Below, piece by piece: positions 9,727-17,995 of a DNA stretch of 64,000 nucleotides. The notes below the pieces were generated by a model, which saw nothing but the letters and a program-made list of their open reading frames with translations, did no database searches and was not told the origin of the DNA. Numbering within the stretch: the stretch's first letter is position 1; every line of letters begins with the position of its first letter. Origin of the DNA: Ornithinimicrobium faecis (GTDB taxonomy: Bacteria > Actinomycetota > Actinomycetes > Actinomycetales > Dermatophilaceae); contig NZ_CP099489.1 in NCBI RefSeq assembly GCF_023923225.1, positions 4,216,001 through 4,280,000 on the forward strand, written 5' to 3'. Position numbers and translations under genes: made by a program.

Positions 9727-10830
9727 TCACGCCATCTCGAGCGGTCGGTCGCGGCGCAGACTGTCGACCATCAGGCCATAGCGGGCTGAGGCGCCCTGCG
9801 CTCCCGCACCCTGAGCGAGTCCGCGCAGGACCTCCAGACCGGGCGTGCCCTGCTGGCAGAGTTGCTCGGCGGCAAGATCACCGATGCGCGGGTCCTCGTC
9901 CGCCAGCAGACCGGACAGCACGTCGCGCGCCGGTGCGCCGCCGATCTCACCGAGTGAGCGCAGTGCCGCCGAGCGCACGGCCCGGGGAAAATCAACACCG
10001 CTGAGCCGGGTCAGCGCGTCCACGTCCTGCAGTGAGCCCAGTTGGCCAATCGCCTCCGCCGCAGCCGCGAGGACGTCTGGTGACCGCTCGTGCTCCACCA
10101 ACTCGCGCACCCGCGGCAACTGGGAGACGTGCTGACCGAGCCCCAGGGCGAGGGCTGCGGCGGCGCGGGTCGTCGGGTCCTCGCGGTGGAGCGCATCGCC
10201 GATCTCCGTCGCAGCCCCCGGGCCGAGTCCGACGAGGGCCTCGACCACGACCCAGGACGGCAGCCCACCGCGCCCCCGGGCCCCAGGCTGCAGTGCCTCC
10301 ACCAACGGGCTCGCCGCCCTGGGGTCGCCGAGCATGCCCAGGGACCGTGCAGCGGTGACGGCGGCGCCGCGGTCCCGGTCCTCCAGCAGGGGAATGACCC
10401 GGTGCACCGACCGGTCGCGACGCATCAGCCCGAGCATCCAGGCGGACTGGGCGCGGCGGGTGCCAGACCGTGCGGTCAGGTCGTTGAGGGCGAGGGTGAC
10501 GGCACCGTGGGCGATGAGGATGGTGACGATGGCCCTGGCCGGAGCGCCCCGGACCTTGGACAGCAGGCCAATCAGGGTCGGCAGGACCGCGCGGAACAGG
10601 CGCGGCGGCAGCGTGTCCAGCCGGCGTCGGGCGGCGCCCTCCTCGTCGTCACCGGAGGCCACCTCGAGGATGTCGCGGCGCAGCGTGCGCAACTCTCCGG
10701 ACTGTCGCCGGGTCCGGCGGCGGCGCGTGAGCCGCGCGAACGCGATGATCAGCAGCAACACCACGGCGACGCCGAGCATCAGCCACAGGGCGAGCTGCAG
10801 GATCCAGGGTTGGAGGTGGACCTGGGTCAC
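9727..10830 (-). CDS. Membrane-anchored HEAT-repeat protein
   Basis: Protein of 367 residues starting at a GTG that overlaps the stop of the receiver gene (GTGA). One N-terminal membrane helix (about residues 10-33) is followed by an Arg-rich stretch (LTRRRRTRRQ), placing the rest in the cytoplasm. From about residue 120 to the end it consists of HEAT/PBS-lyase-type helical repeats (for example AARSLGMLGDPRAASPLVEAL and LRSLGEIGGAPARDVLSGLL). Such scaffolds bind protein partners. Its position between a stand-alone receiver and a polysaccharide synthase suggests that it carries the phosphorylation signal from the receiver to the membrane synthase; this is inference from order and architecture. 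Confidence 0.75.
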   Translation of the reverse strand: MTQVHLQPWILQLALWLMLGVAVVLLLIIAFARLTRRRRTRRQSGELRTLRRDILEVASGDDEEGAARRRLDTLPPRLFRAVLPTLIGLLSKVRGAPARAIVTILIAHGAVTLALNDLTARSGTRRAQSAWMLGLMRRDRSVHRVIPLLEDRDRGAAVTAARSLGMLGDPRAASPLVEALQPGARGRGGLPSWVVVEALVGLGPGAATEIGDALHREDPTTRAAAALALGLGQHVSQLPRVRELVEHERSPDVLAAAAEAIGQLGSLQDVDALTRLSGVDFPRAVRSAALRSLGEIGGAPARDVLSGLLADEDPRIGDLAAEQLCQQGTPGLEVLRGLAQGAGAQGASARYGLMVDSLRRDRPLEMA

Positions 10831-11210
10831 CGGCGTGGCCCACCGCCGAGCAGAGCGGCCACCCGGTGGATCAACTCCCGGGGGCTGAACGGTTTGACGA
10901 CGTAATCGTCTGCGCCCGTGCTGAAGCCGGCATCGACGTCGACCTCCCTGGCCCTGGCTGTCAGCAGGATGACCCGGGTGCTGGCCAACGCTTCGTCCGC
11001 GCGGATCCTGCGCAGCACGTCCAGACCTGACAGGCCGGGCATCATGACGTCGAGGATCGCCAGGTCCGGCCGCACCTCCTGGACCCGGGTCCACGCCTGG
11101 TCGCCGTCGGAGGTGGCCTCCACGGCGTAGCCCGCCGACTCCAACTTGAAGGCGACGAGATCCCTGATGTCGTCGTCATCGTCGGCAACCAGCACGGTGC
11201 CCTGCGTCAT
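10827..11210 (-). CDS. Stand-alone response-regulator receiver domain
   Basis: A CheY-like receiver of 127 residues with no output domain. The acidic pocket is in VADDDDDIRD (residues 8-17), the phospho-acceptor is Asp54 in LAILDVMMPG, and the conserved Lys106 is in YVVKPF. The ATG at 11210 was preferred over an upstream in-frame start because the extra residues are not receiver-like. It is the first gene of the operon with HEAT protein, glycosyltransferase and kinase. Lacking a DNA-binding domain, it should act by protein contact, most simply with the HEAT-repeat protein encoded next to it. Confidence 0.88.
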   Translation of the reverse strand: MTQGTVLVADDDDDIRDLVAFKLESAGYAVEATSDGDQAWTRVQEVRPDLAILDVMMPGLSGLDVLRRIRADEALASTRVILLTARAREVDVDAGFSTGADDYVVKPFSPRELIHRVAALLGGGPRR

Positions 11211-11332
11211 AACATTCCCCTCACTGTCACAATCCCCTCGTTGTCCTCGCCGCACCCCGAAATCTCGCCCGGCCAGCCACCTCGCCCGGTTCGCGCATCA
11301 TAGTGCACGCCCACGAAGGGTCAAGTTTGCCT

Positions 11333-11382
11333 CTCCAGATGGTCAACTGCCGGTGACCCTCCAGATGGTCAGCTGCCGGTGA
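11333..11382. repeat. Tandem 26-bp duplication at the 3' end of the MFS gene
   Basis: CTCCAGATGGTCAACTGCCG... at 11333-11356 is repeated at 11359-11382 with a single change (AACTGC versus AGCTGC). The second copy contains the stop codon region (11369-11371) of the MFS gene, so the last codons of that gene are duplicated just beyond its end. Confidence 0.85.
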
Positions 11383-12625
11383 TATGCCTCGGCTCGTGTG
11401 TCCCACCGCCATAGCCGAACGGGGTGGCCGGGGGCCGTCGCACCAGGTCCCGGCGGAAGCCGATCCGTGCCAGGAGCACGAGTGCACAGGCCACGACGAA
11501 GGACCCGGCCGCCACGAACCAGGCCCCCTGGAAACTGACGGCCGAGACCAGCAACCCAAAGCTGACCGGACCGATCGCACCCCCCACGAAGGCGCCGGCC
11601 TGCACGACCGAGGACGCCTTGGTGGGGGCATCGCGCCCGAGGCGAGCCGCGGCATACAGAAAAAGACCGGGCCAGGACCAACCGAGCCCGAAGGACAGGA
11701 ACCCGAAGACCACGACCGCCCAGGGCACCGCGAGCAGCCCGATCATCAGCAGACAGAGCGCACCGGCGGCCATCTGGGAGGCGACGATGATCAGGTTGCC
11801 TCCGAAACGCCGGTCCGCACGGTGCCCGGCGAAGACGCGGATCGCGATCGAACTGCCCGATCCCGCCGCCATGAGCAGGCCGGCCTGGCCGACCGTCAAC
11901 CCGACATCGTGGGCCCAACTGGCCAGATACGCGCCGAGGAAGTTGGCGGCAGCACTGGCAAAGGTGATCGCCAGACCACAGAGCAGCAACGGGCCGCGGG
12001 GGGCGTGGTCACTCGGTGCCGGGCGTGTGTTGGCGCGCGGACCCTGCTGGCCGTCCTCCTCTTGGTGCAGCAACGCCAGCGCGATCACGACGAGTCCGAG
12101 GGACCCGGTGACCAGGAAGGTGCTGCGCCACCCGAAGAGCGCCGTCATGGTCGGCACCGCCAGCCCGCCGAACATGATGGCCGCGGGGACCGCGCTCTGC
12201 TTGATGCCGAACCCGATGCCTCGGCGGTGGGGCGGCAGCGCGGTGGCGACCGCCTGGTTCGAGGTGCCCTGGCAGGCGGCGTTGGCCAGGCCGAGCACGG
12301 CCATCGCCGCGATCAGCACCTCCCAGTGCCGCACGCCCAGGGCGAGGCCGAAGCCACCAACCGCCACGAGCACCCCGGCCAGGAGCTGAGTCTGACGCCG
12401 GCTCCACCGCTCCAGCAGACCTCCGCCAAAAATGGTGCCCAGTGCCGCGACGGCAAAGAAGGTGCTGACCACGACGCCGAGCACCGAGGGACCGAAGCCC
12501 AGATCGCGCTGCATGAGCACGGCCTGCGCACCCACCAGGAAGGGCGGGATGGCGCCCAGCGTGGTGAGCGCGCTGGCGCCCAACATCACCGAGACGGTCG
12601 CCGACCGGCCGTGCGAACGCGCCAC
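11369..12625 (-). CDS. MFS transporter
   Basis: Major facilitator transporter of 418 residues with about twelve hydrophobic segments; the loop after the second helix has the acidic/Arg pattern (FGGGLLERWSRRQ) common in this superfamily. The start is a GTG at 12625; no in-frame ATG lies closer. It diverges from the gntR gene, and the intergenic space holds the operator-like site at 12652-12683, so it may belong to the same regulon and carry a related organic acid, either way across the membrane. The sequence does not define the substrate. Confidence 0.85.
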   Translation of the reverse strand: MARSHGRSATVSVMLGASALTTLGAIPPFLVGAQAVLMQRDLGFGPSVLGVVVSTFFAVAALGTIFGGGLLERWSRRQTQLLAGVLVAVGGFGLALGVRHWEVLIAAMAVLGLANAACQGTSNQAVATALPPHRRGIGFGIKQSAVPAAIMFGGLAVPTMTALFGWRSTFLVTGSLGLVVIALALLHQEEDGQQGPRANTRPAPSDHAPRGPLLLCGLAITFASAAANFLGAYLASWAHDVGLTVGQAGLLMAAGSGSSIAIRVFAGHRADRRFGGNLIIVASQMAAGALCLLMIGLLAVPWAVVVFGFLSFGLGWSWPGLFLYAAARLGRDAPTKASSVVQAGAFVGGAIGPVSFGLLVSAVSFQGAWFVAAGSFVVACALVLLARIGFRRDLVRRPPATPFGYGGGTHEPRHITGS

Positions 12626-12651
12626 CCATCCCCTCCTTGACCAAAACGTTA

Positions 12652-12683
12652 TCTACAGGCCATTGACGAAATGTACTGCCCTT
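12652..12683 (+). promoter_or_regulatory. Candidate GntR operator and -35 region before gntR
   Basis: Contains TTGACGAAATGTACTGCCCT (12663-12682), which matches the site before the CoA operon (16776-16796) at 19 of 21 positions over 12663-12683. An imperfect inverted repeat (TCTACAG at 12652-12658, ATGTACT at 12671-12677) has the same 19-base spacing between arm starts as the perfect repeat in the other site. The TTGACG could serve as a -35 box. Located between the divergent MFS and gntR genes, it suggests autoregulation. Confidence 0.6.
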
Positions 12684-12752
12684 TGCCATTCTACGGTGGT
12701 CAGTTCATCTCTGGCGCCAGTATGCGCCCCCTCAGCAGTCAACGGAGACAGT

Positions 12753-13553
12753 ATGTCGCGCACGTCACGCCGGACGGAGGAGCCGGGGTATCGCCGGCTC
12801 GCCGGCCATCTGCGTGACGCCATCCGCGACCAACAGTGGGACGAGGGGGAGCCGCTGCCGACCGACGGTCAGCTCGGCGAGGAGTTCGGGGTGAGCCGGC
12901 AGACCGTCCGCCGCGCCTACCTGGACCTGGTCAATGAGGGTCTGGTCTATCGGGTGCCCGGCAGCGGCACCTTCATCACCCCGTCCCACCTGCGCTACAA
13001 GCGCTCGTTCGAGACGGTCGACGACCTGATCGGCCTGGCCGATGACACCGAGCTCGAGGTGGTCCACCCGCTGGAGGGCGGCTTCGAGTCCGACGCTGCC
13101 CAGCACCTGGGGCTCACCTCCCGCCTGATGTATGCGATGCGCTTCGTGCGTCGCCACCAGGGGACCGTCTTCTGTCACACCTCGGTCTATCTCCCCCCGT
13201 CGGTCGGTCAACTGCTGGAGGGCGAGCCGACGTTCGGCGCAGCTGGCGCCACCACCACGACCACGGTCATCGGGGCCCTCACGGCGCGGGGCGTGCAGCT
13301 CAACGGCGCCGAGCAGCTGATGACCGCACGGGCTGCCACCGAGGTTGACCGGGAGCGCCTGGGGTGCCAGGTCGGTCACCCCCTCCTGCACGTCGAGCGC
13401 CTGTATGTCGATGCCAGCGGCGCCGCGGTCGAATGGGCCGTCTCAGACTTCCTGCCCGAGCACTACACCCACCGGCTCCATCTCGGACGTCGGCGCAACA
13501 ACCCTTCGCCAACGACGGCGGAGCGGCCCCCCATGAAAGGAACATCCTCATGA
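12753..13553 (+). CDS. GntR/HutC-family transcriptional regulator
   Basis: Regulator of 266 residues. The N-terminal winged helix-turn-helix is clear (GYRRLAGHLRDAI; LPTDGQLGEEFGVSRQTVRRAY; VPGSGTFI, roughly residues 10-77). The C-terminal UTRA ligand-binding domain of the HutC subfamily follows from about residue 85. I chose the ATG at 12753; earlier in-frame starts would add unrelated residues. Its stop overlaps the start of the TRAP binding-protein gene (ATGA), so it is co-expressed with the transporter. It probably responds to the TRAP substrate or its CoA ester and binds the shared sites at 12652 and 16765. Confidence 0.88.
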   Translation: MSRTSRRTEEPGYRRLAGHLRDAIRDQQWDEGEPLPTDGQLGEEFGVSRQTVRRAYLDLVNEGLVYRVPGSGTFITPSHLRYKRSFETVDDLIGLADDTELEVVHPLEGGFESDAAQHLGLTSRLMYAMRFVRRHQGTVFCHTSVYLPPSVGQLLEGEPTFGAAGATTTTTVIGALTARGVQLNGAEQLMTARAATEVDRERLGCQVGHPLLHVERLYVDASGAAVEWAVSDFLPEHYTHRLHLGRRRNNPSPTTAERPPMKGTSS

Positions 13554-14608
13554 CCAAGCGCTCCCTGCGCACGCTCACCGGAGTCGTCGCGATCGGGGCC
13601 CTGGCCCTCACTGCCTGCGGCGGTGCCCGCAGCGGCGACAGCGGTGACGGCGGCGACGCCAGCGGCGGTGACGGCGAGACCTTCACCCTGAAGTTCTCCC
13701 ACGTCACCACCGACTCCACCCCCAAGGGCACGGCCGCGATCTGGTTCGAGGAGGAGCTCGAGAAGCGCACCGACGGCCGGATCGATGTCGAGGTCTACTC
13801 CAACTCCTCGCTCTATGGCGACAAGGACGAGATGCAGGCCGTCCAGCAGAACTCGGTCCAGATGCTGGCCCCGGCCTCGGCCAAGTTCACCACCGTCGCA
13901 CCGGCCCTGCAGGTCCTCGACCTGCCGTTCCTGTTCGACACCCCGGACGACATCCCCAGCGTCGCCGCGCCGGACACCGAGGTCGGCAAGGCGATCTTCG
14001 CCAACCCGGACCTCGAGGACAAGAACATGAAGGTCCTGGGCCTGTGGGACTCGGGCATGAAGCAGATCCACTCCAACAACCTGACCCAGAAGCCCGCGGA
14101 CATGGAGGGCAAGAAGTACCGCATCCAGCCCTCCGACGTGCTCAAGAGCCAGATCGAGGCCTGGGGCGGTTCCGCTGAGGCGATTGCCTTCGCCGAGGTC
14201 TACTCCGCGCTGCAGCAGGGCGTCATCGACGGCGGAGAGAACACCTACTCCAACATCGAGTCGCAGAAGATGCACACGGTGCAGTCCAACATCGCCGAGT
14301 CCAACCACGGCTACATCGGCTACATCCTGGTGGTCAACACCGAGTTCTTCGACAGCCTCCCGGAGGACCTGCAGGAGATCCTGGTCACGACCGCCGAGGA
14401 GGCCTCGACCTACAACCGCGACAACGTCGTGGCGCTGAACCAGGAGTCCAAGGAGACCATCGAGGCCGACGGCACCTCCGAGATCAACGTGTGGACCGAC
14501 GAGGAGCGCCAGGCCTTCAAGGACGTCGTCGTGCCCTCGATCTACGAGCAGTACCGCGATGTCATCGGCGACGAGATCATCGACGAGCTCCTGGCCGCCC
14601 AGGAGTGA
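13550..14608 (+). CDS. dctP: TRAP transporter substrate-binding lipoprotein (DctP family)
   Basis: Binding protein of 352 residues with a lipobox ending ALTAC (Cys near residue 23) and a Gly/Asp/Ser linker, so it is tethered to the outer membrane face. DctP hallmarks are visible: LYGDKDEMQAVQ, DLPFLFDT, and KKYRIQPSDVLKSQIEAWGG, where the Arg binds the substrate carboxylate, then AEVYSALQQGVIDGGEN. A GAAAGG ribosome-binding site lies 10 bases upstream. TRAP systems of this type take up C4-C6 dicarboxylates and other organic acids; the downstream CoA-ester genes suggest a dicarboxylate. Confidence 0.92.
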   Translation: MTKRSLRTLTGVVAIGALALTACGGARSGDSGDGGDASGGDGETFTLKFSHVTTDSTPKGTAAIWFEEELEKRTDGRIDVEVYSNSSLYGDKDEMQAVQQNSVQMLAPASAKFTTVAPALQVLDLPFLFDTPDDIPSVAAPDTEVGKAIFANPDLEDKNMKVLGLWDSGMKQIHSNNLTQKPADMEGKKYRIQPSDVLKSQIEAWGGSAEAIAFAEVYSALQQGVIDGGENTYSNIESQKMHTVQSNIAESNHGYIGYILVVNTEFFDSLPEDLQEILVTTAEEASTYNRDNVVALNQESKETIEADGTSEINVWTDEERQAFKDVVVPSIYEQYRDVIGDEIIDELLAAQE

Positions 14609-14674
14609 TCGCTGCCCACCCTGCCGGGGCGGCTCCCGCCCCGGCACCCCACACCACAGAAGGAGGTGTGACAC

Positions 14675-15304
14675 ATGAGACAACTAGACCGCGCGCTCAC
14701 GACCATTGAGAACGTCGTGGCGGCCGGGGCTCTGGGCCTGGCCGCGCTCATCTCGATCGTCAACGTGATCCTGCGCCAGTTCGACATGTCCTGGTTCTGG
14801 ACCGAAGAAGCCGTCATCTACCTCATCATCTATTCCACGTTCATCGGCGCGGTGATCACGCTGCGCCACAACGAACACGTCAGCGTGGACATCCTCGGCG
14901 TCTTCTTCAAGGACAAGGGCAAGAAGTGGCTGGCCCTGGCCGCGGGCGTGGTCACGATCATCTATCTGGTGATCATGGCCTACCTCGGCTGGCAGTTGCT
15001 CGCCGAGCCGTTCTCCAGCACGACGGTCACCCCGGTGCTCAAGCTCCCGCTCTGGGTCGTCGAGTTGGCGGTCCCGCTGGGCATGACGCTCATGCTGCTG
15101 CGGGCACTGGAGATGCTCTGGCGCACCTGGAAGCACGGTGTGCCGACCAGTGAGGACCTGCTAGCCGCCGAGGCCGAGGCCACCGGTCTGACCCTCGATG
15201 AGATCCGCGCCACCCAGGGTGCGATCAGCTCTGGCAAGGACGACGTCATCCCGAGCGACGACGGCGACCACACCAACGGCGACACGAAGGGAGACGGCCG
15301 ATGA
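14675..15304 (+). CDS. dctQ: TRAP transporter small permease (DctQ family)
   Basis: Four-helix membrane subunit of 209 residues, which bridges the binding protein and the large permease. The DctQ pattern is visible in helix 2-3 (FWTEEAVIYLIIYSTFIGA, RHNEHVSVDI). The C-terminal tail is longer than usual, hydrophilic and acidic (about 45 residues). The start has an almost perfect Shine-Dalgarno, AAGGAGGTG at 14660-14668. It overlaps the dctM gene by four bases. Confidence 0.9.
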   Translation: MRQLDRALTTIENVVAAGALGLAALISIVNVILRQFDMSWFWTEEAVIYLIIYSTFIGAVITLRHNEHVSVDILGVFFKDKGKKWLALAAGVVTIIYLVIMAYLGWQLLAEPFSSTTVTPVLKLPLWVVELAVPLGMTLMLLRALEMLWRTWKHGVPTSEDLLAAEAEATGLTLDEIRATQGAISSGKDDVIPSDDGDHTNGDTKGDGR

Positions 15305-16581
15305 GCACCGAGGTCATCACTCTGCTCGTGATCCTGTTTGCGCTGCTGTTCACGTCGACACCGATCGCGATGGCGCTGGGCCTGACGTCCTTCATCTACA
15401 TCTACTACTTCACGACCACTCCGCTGACGCAGATCGTGGAGCGGTTGTTCAACGCCCTCAACAGCTTCCCGCTGATGGCGATCCCGTTCTTCATCCTGGC
15501 CGCCAACATCATGACCCGCGGAGGCATCAGCCGAAGGCTCACCGAGTTCGGCAACGCGCTCGTAGGCCAGTTCCGCGGCGGCATGGCGATGACGGCCGTG
15601 ATGGCCTGCATGTTCTTCGCCGCAGTCTCGGGCTCCAGCCCGGCCACGGTGATCGCGGTCGGCACGCTGATGATCCCGGCGATGATCCGGCACGGCTACT
15701 CCAAGGAGTTCTCCACCGGGCTGATCTCGACCTCCGGCTCGCTGGGCATCCTGATCCCGCCCTCGATCCCGCTGATCGTCTACGGCATCGCCACCGAGCA
15801 GAGCATCGGTGACCTGTTCCTGGCGGGCATCATCCCGGGCGCCGTGGCCGGCGTGCTGCTGCTGGGGATGGCGGTCTGGATCTCGCGCCGGCGCAACTTC
15901 GGTGAGCACACCGGCGAAAAGCTCCCGAAGGGCACCCGGCGACGTGCCCTGCGGGACGCCATCCTGGCGCTGCTGCTGCCGGTGATCGTCCTGGGCGGCA
16001 TCTACGGTGGCATCTTCACGCCGACCGAGGCTGCCGCCATGGCTGTGGCCTACAGCCTCGTGGTCGCGCTCCTGATCTATCGCGAGCTGAGCTTCAAGGA
16101 CCTCGGCAAGGTGCTGCTGTCCTCGGCCAAGACGTCGGCAATGATCATGTTCATCATCGCCAACGGCATCCTGTTCACCTTCGTCCTGGCCCTTGAGCGG
16201 ATCCCGGACCAGGTCACGAACGGGATCGCCAGCATGGATCTGCAGCCGTGGCAGTTCCTGCTCATGGTCAACATCCTGCTGCTGATCGTCGGCTGCTTCA
16301 TGGAGACCAGCAGTGCGATCCTGATCCTGGCGCCGATCCTGTTGCCGATCGCCCTGGAGATGGGCGTGGACCCGATCCACCTGGGCATCATCATCGTGAT
16401 GAACCTGGAGATCGGCATGATCACCCCACCCCTGGGGCTGAATCTCTTTGTCGCCTCAGGATTGTCTGGGATGAGTGTGCTGCAGGTGGCCAAGGCCGCC
16501 CTGCCCAGTGCGGGCGTGCTGCTGTTCGCACTGGTCCTGGTGACCTACCTGCCGATCCTGTCGTTGGCGCTCATCAGATGA
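15301..16581 (+). CDS. dctM: TRAP transporter large permease (DctM family)
   Basis: Ion-coupled large permease of 426 residues with about twelve hydrophobic segments, of normal length. Typical DctM stretches include SFPLMAIPFFILAANIM, AVSGSSPATVIAVG, GSLGILIPPSIPLIVYG and NLEIGMITPPLGLNLFV. It is the last gene of gntR-dctPQM; a strong stem-loop starts four bases after the stop. Confidence 0.94.
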   Translation: MSTEVITLLVILFALLFTSTPIAMALGLTSFIYIYYFTTTPLTQIVERLFNALNSFPLMAIPFFILAANIMTRGGISRRLTEFGNALVGQFRGGMAMTAVMACMFFAAVSGSSPATVIAVGTLMIPAMIRHGYSKEFSTGLISTSGSLGILIPPSIPLIVYGIATEQSIGDLFLAGIIPGAVAGVLLLGMAVWISRRRNFGEHTGEKLPKGTRRRALRDAILALLLPVIVLGGIYGGIFTPTEAAAMAVAYSLVVALLIYRELSFKDLGKVLLSSAKTSAMIMFIIANGILFTFVLALERIPDQVTNGIASMDLQPWQFLLMVNILLLIVGCFMETSSAILILAPILLPIALEMGVDPIHLGIIIVMNLEIGMITPPLGLNLFVASGLSGMSVLQVAKAALPSAGVLLFALVLVTYLPILSLALIR

Positions 16582-16584
16582 CCC

Positions 16585-16636
16585 AGGAGTATGCCGAGGT
16601 GCCGGTCTCCCCGGACCTGCACCTCGGCATACTCCT
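16585..16636 (+). terminator. Stem-loop terminator after dctM
   Basis: AGGAGTATGCCGAGGTG (16585-16601) and CACCTCGGCATACTCCT (16620-16636) form a perfect 17-bp stem, and the 18-base loop can extend it with one mismatch. No U-run follows, as is common in high-GC bacteria. It would separate the TRAP transcript from the CoA operon. Confidence 0.7.
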
Positions 16637-16652
16637 CCTCCCCCTCCCCCTT

Positions 16653-16716
16653 GACCGAGCGCACCGGGTGGCGAAAATCAGCCCGACCGAGCGCACCGGG
16701 TGGCGAAAATCAGCCC
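16653..16716. repeat. Two tandem 32-bp repeats
   Basis: GACCGAGCGCACCGGGTGGC... (32 bases) occurs at 16653-16684 and again at 16685-16716, identical in both, followed by a third partial copy (ACCGAGCGCG). The repeats lie between the dctM terminator and the CoA-operon operator. Confidence 0.85.
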
Positions 16717-16764
16717 CACCGAGCGCGTGGGCGACGACACCCCTCACCCATCACGTCAACGTGG

Positions 16765-16796
16765 CGTACATCTCGTTGACAAAATGTACGGCCCTT
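16765..16796 (+). promoter_or_regulatory. Candidate GntR operator overlapping the CoA-operon promoter
   Basis: CGTACAT (16765-16771) and ATGTACG (16784-16790) form a perfect inverted repeat with a 12-base spacer. TTGACA at 16776-16781 lies inside the spacer and can be the -35 box, with AATAAT at 16801-16806 as a possible -10 box at a long 19-base spacing. The same sequence, 19 of 21 bases identical, is found before gntR. Confidence 0.65.
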
Positions 16797-16834
16797 CAGC
16801 AATAATGGCCTGACATCTCTTGGAGGACTTGACT

Positions 16835-17995
16835 ATGCACCCACTCGACGGGATCACCGTCGTGTCGCTCGAGCAGGCCGTTGCCGCGCCGTTCGCGACC
16901 CGCCAGCTCGCCGACCTCGGCGCCCGCGTCATCAAGGTCGAGCGCCCGGGCCCTGGTGACTTCGCCCGCGGCTATGACGAGACCGTCAAGGGGATGTCCA
17001 GCCACTTTGTCTGGCTCAACCGCTCCAAGGAGTCGATCGCCCTCGACCTCAAGAGCCCCCAGGGCCAGGAGGCGATCACCACCCTGGCTCGCGAGGCTGA
17101 CGTCTTCATCCAGAACCTCGCGCCGGGCGCCGCAGAGCGCCTCGGGCTGGGCGCCGAGACCCTGCGCGCAGCCAACCCGCGTCTGGTGCACGTCTCGATC
17201 TCGGGCTACGGGCCGGGCGGGCCCTACACCACCAAGAAGGCCTACGACCTGCTCGTGCAGTGCGAGGCCGGGCTGGTCTCGATCACGGGCACCCCGGACG
17301 AGCCGTCCAAGGTCGGCATCTCCGTGGCAGATATTGCCGCCGGGATGTATGCCTACACCGGCATCCTCACCGCCCTCTTCCAGCGCGAGCGCACCGGCGA
17401 GGGCGCGACCCTGGAGGTCTCGATGCTCGAGGCCCTGGCGGAGTGGATGGGCTTCCCGCTCAACTTCGCCACCTATGGCGGGACGCCCCCACCGCGCAGC
17501 GGCGCCAAGCACGCGGCGATCGCGCCCTACGGCCCCTTCCACTGCGGCGACGGGGAGCAGGTCTTCCTCGGCATCCAGAACGACCGCGAGTGGGCCACCT
17601 TCTGTGACCAGGTGCTCGGCAACGCCGACCTGGCCACCGACCCGCGCTTCGAGCGCAACAGCCTGCGCGTGGACAACGGCGTCGAGCTGACCGCTGAGAT
17701 CGAGGCTGCCTTTGCGAGCCAGACCGCCGAGCAGGCGGCAGCTCGCCTCGAGGAGGTCGGCATCGCCAACGCGCTGCTGCGCGACCTGGCCGGCCTGGCC
17801 GCCCACCCCCAGCTGGAGGCCCGCGACCGGTGGGTCGACTACGACTCCCCCGTCGGGAAACTGCGCGCGCTGATCCCCCCTGCCACCCTCCAGGGCGCCA
17901 CTCCCGTGATGGGCCCGATCCCCACCGTCGGCGAGCACACCGACGCGATCCTGGCCGAACTCGGCCTCGCACCCGCCGCAGGAGGCACCCCATGA
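16835..17995 (+). CDS. CaiB/BaiF family (class III) CoA-transferase
   Basis: Transferase of 386 residues that moves CoA between an acyl-CoA and a free carboxylic acid. The start ATG at 16835 has GGAGGA eight bases upstream and was preferred over the TTG five codons earlier. The family core is clear: LADLGARVIKVERPGPGDFAR, NRSKESIALDLK, and the catalytic Asp166 in GISVADIAAGMYAYTG. First gene of the operon; its stop overlaps the start of the MmgE/PrpD gene. It would activate the acid imported by the TRAP system, with succinyl-CoA, acetyl-CoA or the pathway's own ester as donor. Related enzymes act on mesaconate, itaconate, citramalate and succinate. Confidence 0.92.
   Translation: MHPLDGITVVSLEQAVAAPFATRQLADLGARVIKVERPGPGDFARGYDETVKGMSSHFVWLNRSKESIALDLKSPQGQEAITTLAREADVFIQNLAPGAAERLGLGAETLRAANPRLVHVSISGYGPGGPYTTKKAYDLLVQCEAGLVSITGTPDEPSKVGISVADIAAGMYAYTGILTALFQRERTGEGATLEVSMLEALAEWMGFPLNFATYGGTPPPRSGAKHAAIAPYGPFHCGDGEQVFLGIQNDREWATFCDQVLGNADLATDPRFERNSLRVDNGVELTAEIEAAFASQTAEQAAARLEEVGIANALLRDLAGLAAHPQLEARDRWVDYDSPVGKLRALIPPATLQGATPVMGPIPTVGEHTDAILAELGLAPAAGGTP

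Noticed and set aside
16653..16716. Tandem 32-bp units as a CRISPR array
   Set aside because: The repeats abut with no spacers between them and no cas genes are present.
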